A DNA stretch of 64,000 bases from Triplophysa rosa (lineage: Eukaryota > Chordata > Actinopteri > Cypriniformes > Nemacheilidae): assembly GCF_024868665.1 (NCBI RefSeq), contig NC_079912.1, positions 13,208,948 through 13,272,947 on the forward strand, given 5' to 3'. This document shows positions 48,431 through 61,597 of the stretch, piece after piece (positions within the stretch are counted from its first letter, which is position 1; every line of letters begins with the position of its first letter). The notes below the pieces were generated by a model that worked only from the letters and a program-made list of their open reading frames with translations, was not told where the DNA came from and did no database searches. The translations under genes and the position numbers were made by a program.

Positions 48431-51224
48431 CTTGACACTTATTTTGGTGGCTGAAACAAAAGAAAAATGTTTAACAACCACTTAAAATGCCTTCATATCC
48501 TGAAGTCGTTCCTTACACCCCATAAAGATGCTCTTGTGTTTGTCGGATGATTGTCAGAACCATTTGTTTGAAAGTGATGAAAATGTGCTTCTCCAGGTCT
48601 CACATTTGGCCCCTAAAGGGTTTTATTTGAGTTCTGTTGCTCTCCCCGCATTACCAAGCTAATTGATACCCAGGCCAAAAGGAGCAGGGTAAACAGGAGA
48701 CGGTTGCATTACCAGCCTTCCCATAATGCTCTTCCTGTCAGGCCACATCATAGGCCAGGAGATGGGCACACAAAGGCAATGTTTGCTCAATCTATCCAAG
48801 CGAGTATGCTCAATTGGGAAAGTGAACTTTCCCATCACTGGTGTCATTTCCTTTTCCTTTTACTCTACTAAGCATTTAAGAGAATGTGTTTTTGATGCTA
48901 ATATTTTTGATGTAATTGTGCTTTTTTCTATTTTGAGGAAATTGTTCCTTTCGGATTGTGGACTGGAACAACTTGAAACATTTTTGCAGCAGTAATTTGG
49001 TAAAATTTGAACATGGTTTCACTAAGAAATGGTGTTGCTCTAATTCAGTGCATATTTGACCATGTGTTTATTCAAATTGCAAATTGGATTTGGCTTTTCT
49101 TATATCCCACATTTGAAGAATTAATTTATGAAGAATATAATTTTAAATGTTATTGGAACCCATTTATCTATGGTCGCTATGTTCCAACAAACTCTTCTCA
49201 GTTAACAAAATGTCCAAAATTCTTAAGTATATTCGCTCTCACATACAAAGTAGTTTCTGCGTGTTTTTTCCTTAAATGTCTGAATGTAGGACCCACAATG
49301 GTCATTTTCTGAATTTAAGGATATAATGGGGCCATAGAACTGTGATTTCAGTATGGCTGCCCAAAGAGTTGCTAAGCTATGAGAGTGGATTGTTTACTCA
49401 TGTCGAACCCAGCTAAATAAATGAGGGCAACCGTGGGCGAACGTATTGACCCGACTCTTCTTTGTCTTGTTCTGTCCATATTTGAAGAGTCGTGGCAACC
49501 TTGCAGATGGATAAAAGCTGCGTTTTTGTGGGGGTAAAGTTTAGAAAACAAAAGAGTGAGGTCTATTGGTAAGAATGAGGTCAGTGTAGCGTTCCTAAAA
49601 TGTAGAACATGTTTTTGTAAGAGGTCAGTTTGAAAGTATAGAGTAAAGCTAGTATTTGCAGGACATTTGGTAACTTGGAAATTGTGCCTTGTGCAGCTGG
49701 TTTTGTACTTTTTGTTTCGGTTTTCACAGTTCTTATTATTGTTGTATTGTAAATATGTATTATATTGTTTGCAAAACAGTGGTTTGTTTCTAATACTTTT
49801 AACATAATAATTTTTGCAGATGCAAAATAAATGTTTCAGAATCAACACTTGCAGTGCTATAAACAAGGAATCACACACATGGATTGCATAATGTGCTTTT
49901 GATATGTAATTTCATCAGTGAGTCTGTTGTGGAGCTTGTTTAGAGATGTGAACAGCCAGACACATGTTTGAGAGACTCGAGTGTTCTATCGGTAAGAGTT
50001 TCCAGGGCTGGAGGACTATAAAATCTAAACGCAACTGGGCGTGTTGATACAGAATACTTCACAAAGTGTTCTTCACAGTTCACAAACTGCACTACGTTTT
50101 CTTAGGGAGAAAATTTACTTAGAAAAGTTGAAAGCAAATATAAAATATGTTTTACCAAAAAACACATTGGCAGATTTGTTTGTTCTGAACCCCAATTTTT
50201 TTTATCCATATTTGCCTATTGTATGCTGTAGACCATTTAAAATATGTATATTGGAAAAGAAAATGTACCTCTAAGGGTGGTCCTGTGCTTAATATGAGCC
50301 CTCCTTTTGGATCCGTTTATCATGCCTTACTTTTGGAATGCTATTAATAAGAAAGATTGAATCAATGTTACAAGCCATAGCTTATAAATCCCATTTTCCA
50401 GGCTGTGTCTTTGTTCATTTGCCATTTAAAGGATTGATAGTAGATAAAGCATATTTTTTAAAGGCCTGCTTTAGGGTTTATTAATATGGGGTTAAACAAA
50501 CAGTGACTTGTGTCCAAGCAACTAAGCTCATTCATTGTGGAATACTGTCACAGTCTGCAATATACTAACTCTTTAAATGTATTCACCCCACTAGCTTTGA
50601 TCAGTATCTAGAAGAATAAAATAATAATTTGTGCTGTTTGGATATACATTACTAGCTCTTTTTTCCTCTTTATTTCAAAATAAAGGTGTTTGCTAGGCTT
50701 GGCCATGGAAGTGTGGGAAACATCTTTGTATGTGGTAACACTGAGCTAAACACCTTCACCACCATGTGTCTGAATCATCTAGCGTTATCATCACTGTTTA
50801 CATGTACTTTGTTAATGTTTACTTGTACTCGCATGGTAAAAGTAAGGAGTGATGGATTGTGGGCGGATTGGTCTCTTTAAAACTTCCAGCATGACTCAGT
50901 GTTGTTTTTAAAGTGAGGAAGTTGATGAAACAGGAAGGACACCTCCACATAATCCATGACATCAACTGTGGGCGGTTGCAGCGACAGCCTTTAAACTAAG
51001 TATTTTGGAAGTTATGGATTTATGGTTTTATTAAAAGGCTCTAAAATGATACTGGTGAACATCAGATTATATTTATGGTTTTAATGTCCAGAATAGATTC
51101 GACAGAGGTTGGACATTTGGTCGGACAGCTAAAAGGTACTGGTAATGTCTGTCCTTTCCCTACATGGTAGCCATTACAGGTTACATTTATTCTGCTTTCA
51201 GTCTTCTTTAAGCTGCGGTCTTTA

Positions 51225-51851
51225 AGGGCGGTTTCACATTAGCACTTTTGTTGTGCACCTGGATTCGATGAATGTCAGAGTTAGGTTCGTTTGGATGATG
51301 TGAACGCTGTCCTCCGAACCCGGGTGCGCACCCGTGAACTGTACCCAAGTCCGCTTATAAATGGGAAGTCCGGGGTGAGGTTCATGTGAACTCCTGTACA
51401 CTTCGCTGCTAAATATGTATGCAGTCGTACCAAATCGTGGAAGTGAACCGCTATTAATGACGGATTATTTGGTAAAAATGTGTGTGTGTGTTTCACTCAC
51501 TTTTCTGACGAGCGTGACTGGCGCAGAGAGCTGTATGTCATTTTTGTTCGCTTTCAGGGTTCTTAAGAGTATTTGCAGTACATTCATAAGACCGACGAAA
51601 GTGCCATTATGTACTGAAGCTTTGGAAACAAAACTAACTGTTCAAGTGAAGTGAGCAACCTTATGAATTTTGCCCCCTTCCCCTGCATCGTCTTTACAAA
51701 CGACAGTGTAAACAGCTGCAGGCTTGATGATGCAAACGACCTGCGGTTCAGACCCCCCAAAAATAATATGAATGCAGTCCAGCAGGGGGAGGGGGGGTGC
51801 AATTGAACTAGGGTTCGGACGAGACAATTGATCTAAATGTGAAACCACCCT
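51225..51851. repeat. TIR element, 627 bp, 'agggcggtttcacatt' ends
   Basis: Left agggcggtttcacatt mirrors right aatgtgaaaccaccct. Internal cctccgaacccgggtgcgca and the gggttcgg block are also inverted in part. Open frames inside are not recognisable as transposase. Confidence 0.7.
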
Positions 51852-54800
51852 AAATTAAGTGGTCAGTTTATGGAGTAAGGCCAGTCAGTACAAATCTAGT
51901 TGAACGTATTTATGGCTTTACCTATAGAGTTAAATTTGGAAAGTTTTTGAGTTGTGTAGGGCGCATGAACAAAAGCATGTTGTTTTGAGTCTTTAGCTAC
52001 CTGTCTCTATTTATAAACCTTATGTAGTTCCTTTAAAATGCTTTTTATAATCTTTAAAATGCTTTTAAACCTGCCTGACATGACTCATATATTCTTTTAT
52101 TTCTTGCACATTAGCATAGCTTTCTAACTTGGCACAAACAATGATGACTGCCATTAAGGATATTAGCATCATCCTGTAGCATCTTCTCACTTCCTCTGCT
52201 CCCCCTGACTGTGTTTTATAGCCACTGCCACTAAAATGCTAATGAGTCCTAACTGCGAGAACTTGACTGAATGCAGATTATAGAAGAACCAGTTAGTTCA
52301 GATGCACATGAGCTTCAGCATGCTTTTAACTCTTCACCGTGTGATCAGACTGCTTCGTTTATATAAGAATAGCTTTACAATAGCATTTGCATTTAAAATA
52401 AATGGTGTTCATTTTGATTCTTTGAAAATCTTGTCATTCAGGTTTTCATTAAAAGACTAGAGGCCTGTGTCTGATTCATTTTTCTGGCCTGTATTAGCCA
52501 TTTCAGAATTTCCTACCGCCAGATTTGTTCGTTGAACTGACTTAGAAGCGTCCGAATGCGTTAGAGGAAATTCTGAGTTACCGTATCTACACGGTTAACA
52601 GCAGTCATTATTAAACGTACGAGGAAAGTTTTATTAACCACCCCACAGACAACAACGACCTATTGACGTCTAGACGGGTTAATTTGCAGCGTTTCAATAG
52701 CAAACTATGCCTTACAATTCGCCGTGAAGGTGATTTACATGTCTATCGTGTATACGCCCACTCTTAAATCGACTGCTGCGAAATTTAAGTGGCCATAAAG
52801 TTATTGCCACAAAAAGCTGGTCAGGTCATCCCTTGGGGATGTCCAAAAATAAACCTACTTTACACACTCTTTTCCCCTGGTGATCCATATATAGTCTGAT
52901 CCAAGTCAATGTTGAAGTGCCATTGTGTCCCCTGCCGTCCTTTTTCCGCTTTAAAAATGTATATGAGTTGGTATTAAAAAAAACAGACCAACATTTGTTT
53001 GGATATGGTCTGGGTTTATTTAACTGCTGTGTGACGTAGTGTCATCCAAACATGTGGTGGTATTTCATACATGGTCAGAAGTGATGTAAACATTTAGACA
53101 TCTGTTGGCTAATTCATAATGGCAGTATGAAACTCGTGCTGGAAAGACTGCGACGGGCATTAACACTTTGTCTCACAGCAGGATAAATTTTAAAGGGCGA
53201 TTAAGTTCACAGAAGCAGACAGGAAAGTAGGCACAGTTAAATCCGTAGTTCGCCCAAAAGTAAATTGTATTTTATTTACTCGCCTTACGTCGTTCCAAAC
53301 CATTTGCCTCACTGACTTCCACTGGATAGCAAATTGTATGTCCTGGTCAGATTTTTTTGTATATATAATAAAATGGAATGATGTTTTAAATGGGCTCCCT
53401 TATGCTAGAAAATTATAGAAATGGATCATAGTCATTCATATGACTAACACTGTATGACGCAATAGGATGTGACTCTCCTAATAAGATTCTTGTGACTTCG
53501 ACAATGTCTCACCAGACAATATGATTTTTATGGCTTTCCTTGTGGAACTTAATGGAATTTCTGTTTGTAAACTTGTAGTTTCTGTGAGGGTGGAGCTGAA
53601 ATAGAAACCGTTTCTAAATTAGAATCCGTTGTTGCGCATAGTTTTGGCAGGTTAGGACAAAATCTTTGATTTACATAGAAAATATACCTTTTATCGTGTG
53701 TCGTGACATCACGTCTAGTTAGAACACTGCGTTATGCATTACAGTTATGCAATTGCTTTGTGTGTGGAATCTAAAAAATGTTTTTTTAAAGGTGAACAGT
53801 TTTAGGAACTGACGTGTAAAATGAAAGTAAATTATACATTTTAATTTCTGTGTGAACTATTCATTTATAGAAATATAATTGTGTGAAGGAAGATTGTAAA
53901 TAGAAACCTTTGTAAATTGCTTGATTTATGAAACCAATTTGACATGTTATATTGAGTGATTTAGATCAGCTCTGCACAAACTAAGTGTTGAAAACCCTCC
54001 AGAACAGTCTTTTAAAAGACCTTTCACCCTGGTGCCAAAAGTACCGGATTAGCTCTGTACTGCTGTAGACCCTCTGATAAGCCCATTAGATGCCAGCAGT
54101 TATTGCAGGCTCTTCACAGACTCATTTCCTCCCTCACAAGTCTCCTCTTAAACACACGCTAACGTAACTTTTACTAGCCTGTTAGCACTCGCTGGCCCAA
54201 TTACTGCAGCCCTAATGGAGGTGCCGTGACAGGTGTGTCGAGTGGTTTGCAGTTGGAAAAATATCTTTAAAACCCATTTTAAGAGATGGCAATAAAGCGG
54301 TGCTTCTCAAATGGGAGAATTGCTGGGAAATGACTGGTTGAACGGCTCCAGTGTTGATGTCGGTAAGTTAGATTATACACTGCAAATCTTACCATCAACA
54401 GCCACTGTGTTTACGTCTCCCGGAATCTCCCCTCTTATGGTTTCATAGCCCGACTTCTGTGTTTGGAGAGCCTTGTTTCTCTTGTTCAGAGATCAGAGGT
54501 GTGGGTAGAGCCCATGGATGGGGGTTTAGGAATCCACCAGCACAATGTGCGTTAAACTGCAGAGCCATAATAAACCAAACAAATAGAGGGTTGCTAACGG
54601 TGTGTGCTAGCCAGGGTGGAGGGCTGCTGGGAGTCGTCAAAAGTCTGGCGCACTCGGAAAAAGCTTGAATAGTCAGACGCCACTGTCTGGGGATGACTCC
54701 GGGGATCCAGTTTATTTAGACGCTCATTGAAGCATATTGTCTTGAGTGGGAAGAGACTGCTAGGCTATTTAATACTTTTTGTATTTGCTAAGGCCACCCT

Positions 54801-57460
54801 TCACCATGCAATATTCCTGTTTTATAATCCATAACATAAACCCCAGGCCGGTTTCACGGAATGTTGCCCTTTACAATACCCTCGCCAGTTTCAAATCACT
54901 AGATGTAACATGTCTGCGTCGAGCCGAAATCTGATTGCATCAGACGTTGCACAGAGGATGCTTTTCAGCACGCACCCATGCACCTTTTCAAAATAAACCC
55001 CCATGTTTATAGTACCGAAGGGACAGAGGAATGTAGGAAATGTATCCAATCTCGATGTTCACTGTCCGCTTTACTTTTGTTTGTAAACTGCCCTCAGGGA
55101 CCATTTACTTGCGGGGTGAATTCTTTGATAAAGAAAATGACTTTGCTTTCTTTGTTGAGAGAACACACTTTCAGACCTTTTGTTTGGAAAAAACTCTTAA
55201 AAGAAAAAACTAAATAATAAATGTTCAATACCAATTTTCCAGTGGATGTGAATGTTAAATCATGCAGTATATTGAGGAGAGGTGTGCTAATACTTTTCTA
55301 TAATGATGATAATAGTCTGGCAAAAAATTCCCATAGACCTATATTAAAGGGACCGGAGCCACATCTAGACAAGTATTTCCTAGAGACTTTCGGGTGGGCT
55401 CTTTAGACCTAGGCCAGTGAGCAACCATCCAGAACACCCTAGCAGCCTCTTATAACTTTTTAGATCTGCAAACCGCTGCCCTGGCAACCACCCGCATCAC
55501 CGCAGCATCGTGGAGGCACCACTTACTTTTTATTAAAATCTCGCTCTTGCTCAAATATTAGACTGAGGCACTGCGGCAGCGATGCCAAGGTCATGGGTGT
55601 GATTCCCAGGGATCGTATGTACTGTAGCGTTAAAACAAAACTGAATGCACTTAATATTTTATTAAATTCATATTTGATTCACTTACACAAAGCAATTTCA
55701 AGTTTCATTTGACCATTTTTCTGTTATTTTGTTTTTGCCAGTCACTTAAAATAGATTTGTTTTTGTTAATATGTTAATCTGCATCATGTATTGGCCAGTG
55801 GTCTCCAATTTTAAGCATGCATTACACACAACATAAAATGTAATGTGCTTTGGCATGCGTCCAGTATGTCAGTGGTTCCTCACTCATAAATTCCTCACAA
55901 GCATGGCAGCACTTTTCAGGGGTGTAGCGGTGGTCCGATTCCCTCAGAAACCACTGGGATGTGTTTCCCCGCCGGCAGTAGTCACAGACCCCTCTGTGTC
56001 CACTCTCTTATCCAGACCTTGGCTGGGAGCTCCTCTAATTTATGGCTTGTTTCCTAAACAAAATATAGAGTTTCAGGTGTAAGCGTTCGTATCGGCATAC
56101 CTAGTGGAGCATGGGGTTTACAATGCTTTGCTTTGGGGCTGATCGAGGCAATAACTGGACTGAAAGGTCAGACTTAAATTAATAGAGCCTTTATGACAGA
56201 AGCTCACATCTGGAGGGTGATGCAGTGTGCAGACACCTGAGCCCGGCGGCCACAGTCTTACCACGCACTGACTCTGCAGTCGTGAGGTCACAAGGGTGAG
56301 AAGACGAGAACTTTGCTTACTTTCACCAGACAAAATAGCGTACTGAATGTGCACGTGTGAGAGAGAGAAATGTATGCACAGAAGAGAAAGTGAACGAGTG
56401 TTTGTCAGCAAAATGCCAAGCTCGAGTTTCATCCAGTGTGGTTTTTGGTAACGCAGGCATGAGGGATCGGAATGGCACACGCCCCAATGAATTTATGATC
56501 TGTGGAAAGTGCAGCTGCTCTCAAATTTAACAAGTTCTACCAAAATAAAATGCTGTATACACAGGTGAAAATTTCAGTTGGCATGTTTTTATTTATATAT
56601 AATTTTTTTTCACCAGTGTGTCTGACTGCTTAGGTTTGTTAAATGTAACTTATGAATGGGCATATTTTTGTGCCTTTCAGGAACTCTGCAAATAAAAATG
56701 TTTGACATGAGGGAACGGTTCAGTAGTGACATTTATACTTGTTTGCATTATGTGACATTCCAACAGAACTTCTGCAGTCAAGCCAGTGTCTGTCTCACCT
56801 TTTAGGTTGTGAAATCTGTTGCTTAGCTTGGAAGTTACAACCTATTATTTTAATATATACATAATACGCCTGGTGCTAAAATACTAGAGGTCTTGCGCTA
56901 GTAAGACACCATAAAGGTTTCCACGTGTTTTTGGATGACAACTAGTCCTATTTCTGTGTGCTTTAAATTCTGTGTTGATATAAGTCTTTCCTGTTTTCAC
57001 ACTGTAATGTCTGTCATTTAGTCCAGCAGTAATATCTCCTAGTATTCTGCTTCAGGCTGGTTAATTGGGGATCCAGTGTAAACAGAAGTGAACTAACTGT
57101 AGAGGTCATATATTTGAGGGAAGAAGAGATAGATTGATGTGGTGGTAAAATTTGGAGTGTCTTGCTCTCCTCCACTCCTGTCTCCCCACAGAAGTGCTCG
57201 GATGTCTCTATCCCAAGGCTATCAAAACAAACACTTCAGTGTGTCTAAGCCGGTGTCTGTTACTGCTTACACACTGATCACGACTGAGACGCTTCAGTCA
57301 TATTGCATCTGTTTTAATTTTTTTACATTGCATGGGCCTATTACTGACAAAAGTAATTAGGTGAATATTGAAGGTCTGGAAAATGTTTTTGATGGCTGGG
57401 TTTTTAATGATGCTTAACGGAAAATGAATTGTTGAAGCCAAGTGAGTTAATTTGCTGCTT
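51852..57460. other. Unannotated stretch
   Basis: No exon recognised. A decayed fold-back arm may lie at 53240-53340, and a SINE head scrap (gatgccaaggtcatgggtgt) at about 55588-55620. Confidence 0.45.
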
Positions 57461-59056
57461 AAACTAGGGATGTGCACAAATGTTCAAATTTTCGATCCGC
57501 AATAACTATTCGAAAATTAAAATGCTGTTCGCTGGGCTCCAGACTGCGCCTAAAACGGAACATCAGGTTCCAAAGCAATTGTACTGACAGGTACGCCCAC
57601 CTTACTTGCATATACATTTGGGCGGTCTTGGACAAATCATACCACGAACTGACGTAGATTTGTGGGGGTGTGGTTACACGAGGTGTTTTATTTTTAATAT
57701 TTGCGTATTTTTTATTTGCGAGTGATATTTTTGTGGAGATTGCCACTGGCGAGGATGTGCCATTAACTCCAAGGCGACTTTCACATACAGAAGGCTTAAG
57801 CATTCACAAAACTATATTAAAAAGGCCATCTCATGGCCCAAAAAAAGAGCACCATAAACACTCAGACACCAGACATTATTTTATCTTCCACAAAAGCTTA
57901 GAGACGAGAAGCAGAACCCTTTCAGTGTACACCACTACTAAAAACAGGACAGCGTGAGCAGACAGAGGGGCTCACATCCAGCAGGGCGGCCCTCCTGTTA
58001 CTGCAGTGGTGACACAAGACTCCTCAAGGAGAACAAAGTGGTGAGCTCGAGAACGCTTTAAGAGTCTGGTTTAGTCAAAAACACTAGCAGGCATCTGAAA
58101 AGATCATTCACTCCCTCTGCTCGCACGGCATTTAGAGTCCACATAATATCTACCAATTAATAGGCACAGCTGGATTCTCTGGGGTGTATGTTAGAAACGC
58201 ATTTTAAAAAGCCAAGGAGGCTTTTTATTTTCACAATTAAGCTCAATCATCTGTCATTAATACACTTAGGTTGAGTGGGATTAGTTATTTGTAACATTGT
58301 TTGATTTAGAGGGTCATGGTCGTGTTATAGTGCCAGAGACGTGTGTTTTTTCAAAAAAGCTCTGACGTTCCAGAAAGCGTTTTTAATGTGCTTGAAACAC
58401 TGTTGTTGTGCCATTGTTCACGGCTAGACGAAATGCATCCCCCTTTCTGTTGCTTCAGCCCAATGTGGGCAGCACACACTCAAACGCATACTGTACGTAC
58501 AAACACATGCTCGCTCGCTACCGTTTCAGCTTTCGCAGTTGCAACACAGACACGTGAGCTGACCAGGATTTGAGATGTCGCCAAGCCATACTGAATACAA
58601 CATCTATGTAACCCGTCCCATGTCCGACAGCTTATCAGAATTCTCAGCCCGAGTCCGACTGAAGCCCATCGTGTTTTTTGTACCTCCACATTACACAGGC
58701 TGTTGCAGGAATTAAAATAGTTCAGTTTTGTTTTTAATGTTACATTATATTTTGTTTAGTTTCTTTATTAGGTTAGTTTAGAAAAATGTTTTGAGTATTT
58801 TTGTTTATTTCTTACTTTGATTGCCAACCGTGCCAATTTTAATGATTTGAATGCATGATGGGCATGAGTCTGCTTAAATTCCTCCTTTAGCTTCGGGTGT
58901 CGCCGTAAGAAAAAAATTATACAGGTGCGTGCCACACGATTACATGCTACCCTGTGTCACCGTGTCCCAAACTTGTCAATATATTTGGTTTGTCGGACAT
59001 CAAGCAGCGCTGCTCAGACCAATCGGCGTGTACCGCAGAAGAAAGCGTCAGTCATT

Positions 59057-59470
59057 AAAGCAACACTAGGGAGTTTTTCGACCTTAAAATAATCTCTCTA
59101 AAAAAAAATTAGTAGTAGGACAACTCTTAACTGGATGAATTTTACTGCAGTTGCTACCCAAGTGGAAAATCACACTTGTAACTTTGGTGTGCGGGTAGGT
59201 TCACAAGCCCCGCCCATCACCTGTTTTACGACATATGTCACGTTTTACTCGTAGCCTGGGTGAAGTTAGCAAACAGCTAACAATAAGATGAAACGATCTA
59301 GTTGAACGCAAGTCTCCAAACCATCACCATGGCAGAGCCAGCAAAAAAAAACAAAGAGGAAAAGAGAGTGATCGGACACGAGCCCGAACACGAATCAATA
59401 TCTGATGGACTTGCACTCAGTGGCGCTAACTGCAAGAGGCAACGGGTTGCAAAACAGATGGAGACCTAAC
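59057..59470 (+). repeat. Repeat with a 46-codon Lys-rich frame
   Basis: It begins ttaaagcaacactagggagt, a phrase typical of cyprinid repeats. A 46-codon frame at 59329-59469 (MAEPAKKNKEEKRVIGHEPE...) has a near-ideal start context (caccATGG) and sits below a gccccgccc box. I take it as a remnant of a mobile-element promoter and first exon. A host first exon is the alternative, but no donor follows the Lys-rich part. Confidence 0.35.
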
Positions 59471-59979
59471 CTTCCTGCTACTGGATTTGAAAGTCTTATA
59501 TGTACAAATGTTCTTACTGTCATGTACTTCTGCGCTTATTAGTTATTAGGCTGTGCTCAGGTTGTTTATTGGCGCACTAACGTTACTGGTTCACAATTTA
59601 TAACCGTAAAGGTAGATTAGAGATAATGTAATGATGCTGGGTCTTAATAACTTACGTAGCATGAAAATGCCCCATCACGAATTTAGTGTTATGATTGTAA
59701 ACAATGGCTACCAAACCACAATAAATGTTTTATGGTCAAAAGTTGATGATTGCTTAGTTCATGCACGTGGACTAATGTTATCAGTATCTATAGTTAATAT
59801 GCAAGTTAGTGATTGCACCTATTACACAAAGCACACACCTGGTCGCGAGTGTGTTTCCAAAAATATAACTACAGAAAAGTCTTTTCGTTGGTTACTAAAC
59901 ACATTCACGTCCATGCGTTATGTTTTGGGAGACTGCAAATGTGCTATGTAGCTAACTTTAGCATGTTAAACTTTAGCAT

Positions 59980-61360
59980 GTTAGACTCAATATTTGCAGT
60001 GTTGACCCTTCTTTTTCAAGACCTCTGCAATTCGCCCGGGCATGCTGTCAATCAACTTCTGGGCCACATCCTCACTGATGGCAGCCCATTCTTGCATAAT
60101 CAATGCTTGGAGTTTGCCCGAATTTGTAGGTTTTTGTTTGTCCACCGCCTCTTGAGGATATTGACCACAATGGAATTGAGGTCTGGGGAGTTTCCTGGCC
60201 ATGTAGTTTCCTGGCCATTTTGGTCCCCGAGCCACTTAGTTATTACTTTTGCCTTATGGCAAGGTGCTCCATCATGCTGGAAAAGGCATTGTTCATCACC
60301 AAACTGTTCTTGGATGGTTGGGAGAAGTTGCTCTCTGAGGATGTTTTTGTACCACTCTTTGTTCATGGCTGTGTTCTTAGGCAAAATTGTGAGTGAGCCC
60401 ACTCCCTTGGCTGAGAAGCAACCCCACACATGAATGGTCTCAGGATGCTTTACTGTTGGCATGACACAGGACTGATTGTAGCGCTCACCTTTTCTTCTCC
60501 AGACAATCTTTTTTCCGGATGCCCCAAACAATCAGATTAATCATAGAAAATGAATTTACCCCAGTCCTCAGCAGTCCAATCCCTATACATTTTACAGAAT
60601 ATCAGTCGGTCCCTGATGTTTTTCCTAGAGAGAAGTGGCTTCTTTGCTGCCCTTCTTGACACCAGGCCATCCTCAAAAATTCTTCGCCTCACTGTGCGTG
60701 CAGATGCACCCACACCTGCCTGCTGCCATTCCTGAGCAAGCTCTGCATTGGTGGTGCCCCGATCTCGCAGCTGAATCAACTGTAGAAGACGATCCTGGCA
60801 CTTGCTGGACTTTTTTGGGCGCCCTGAAGCCGCCTTCACAATAATTGAACCTCTCTCCTTGAAGTTTCTGATGATCTGATAAATGGTTTGATGTAGGTGC
60901 AATCTTGCTAGCAGCAATAGCCTTGCCTGTGAATCCCTTTTTGTGCAAAGCAATGATGACTGCACGCGTTTCCTTGCAGGTTACCATGGTTAACAGAGGA
61001 AGAACAATGATTTCCACACCACCCTTCTTTTAAAGCTTCCAGTCTGTTATACTAATTCAATCAGCATTACAGAGTGATCTCCAGCCTTGTCCTCGTCAAC
61101 ACTCTCACCTGTGTTAACCAGAGAATCACTGACATGATGTCAGCTGGTCTTTTTGTGGCAGGGTTGAAATGGAATGTACATGTTTTTTTGGACCAAGTTC
61201 ATTTTCATGGCAAAGCGGTACTTCACAATAAAATTCAATTAATCTGATCACTCTTCATAACATTCTGGAGTATATGCAATTCGCCATCATAAAAACTGAG
61301 GCAGCAGACTTTGTGAAAATTAATATTTGTGTCATTCTTGAAACTTTTGACTACTACTAT
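59980..61360 (-). pseudogene. Decayed Tc1/mariner transposon
   Basis: Read on the minus strand. The start region MVTCKETRAVIIALHKKGFT lies near 60989, then a helix-turn-helix region with GRPKKSSKCQDRL and RTVRRRIFEDGLVSRRAAKK (60537-60965). The catalytic half follows in another frame at 60100-60531 (PETIHVWGCFSAKG, QHDGAPCHKAKV, NSPDLNSIVVNILKRR) and the C-terminus in a third frame near 59987-60235. Tc1 transposases are about 340 residues in one frame; here the frame is broken at least three times. The DDE glutamate of the NPIEN block is changed to Val. The right inverted end (gtcattcttgaaacttttga) remains at 61330-61350. The left end is lost. Confidence 0.9.
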
Positions 61361-61450
61361 TGTATTCTTGTAGATTGAGTCATTTAATTTTGCTCTTAAA
61401 ATGCACCAGATTGCACCATTTACCTTTAAAATTTAAAAACACAATCTTTC

Positions 61451-61597
61451 GTGTAGCTCAGTGGTTAGAGCATGGCACTAGCAATGCCAAGGTCATGGGT
61501 TCGATCCTAGGGATTGCACATACTTGGAATGTATAGTAAATTGCAATGCAAGTCACTTTGGATAAAAGCGTCTGCCAAATGCATGAATGTAAATGCA
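61451..61597 (+). repeat. tRNA-derived SINE, best copy
   Basis: Has an A box (tagctcagtggttagagca, from 61454), a B box (ggttcgatcc, 61498-61507) and the fish SINE tail cactttggataaaagcgtct then gccaaatgcatgaatg. It lacks an acceptor stem and continues into the unrelated body, so it is a SINE and not a tRNA gene. Confidence 0.85.

Noticed and set aside
49372..49878. 168-codon minus-strand frame
   Set aside because: No recognisable protein character, AT-rich codons, and no splice or promoter context.
57139..57360. Possible exon after an acceptor (tccccacag) at 57190
   Set aside because: No phase-compatible partner exon and no convincing donor; the peptide is not recognisable.
57465..57740. 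Start of a hAT-like element (agggatgtgcacaaatgttc)
   Set aside because: Only a resemblance at one end; no opposite terminus or target duplication found.
59813..60433. 206-codon plus-strand frame
   Set aside because: Mostly the antisense strand of the Tc1 transposase.
61451..61530. tRNA-like sequence with A and B boxes
   Set aside because: No acceptor stem or anticodon arm; it continues into a SINE body and tail shared with other copies in the window.
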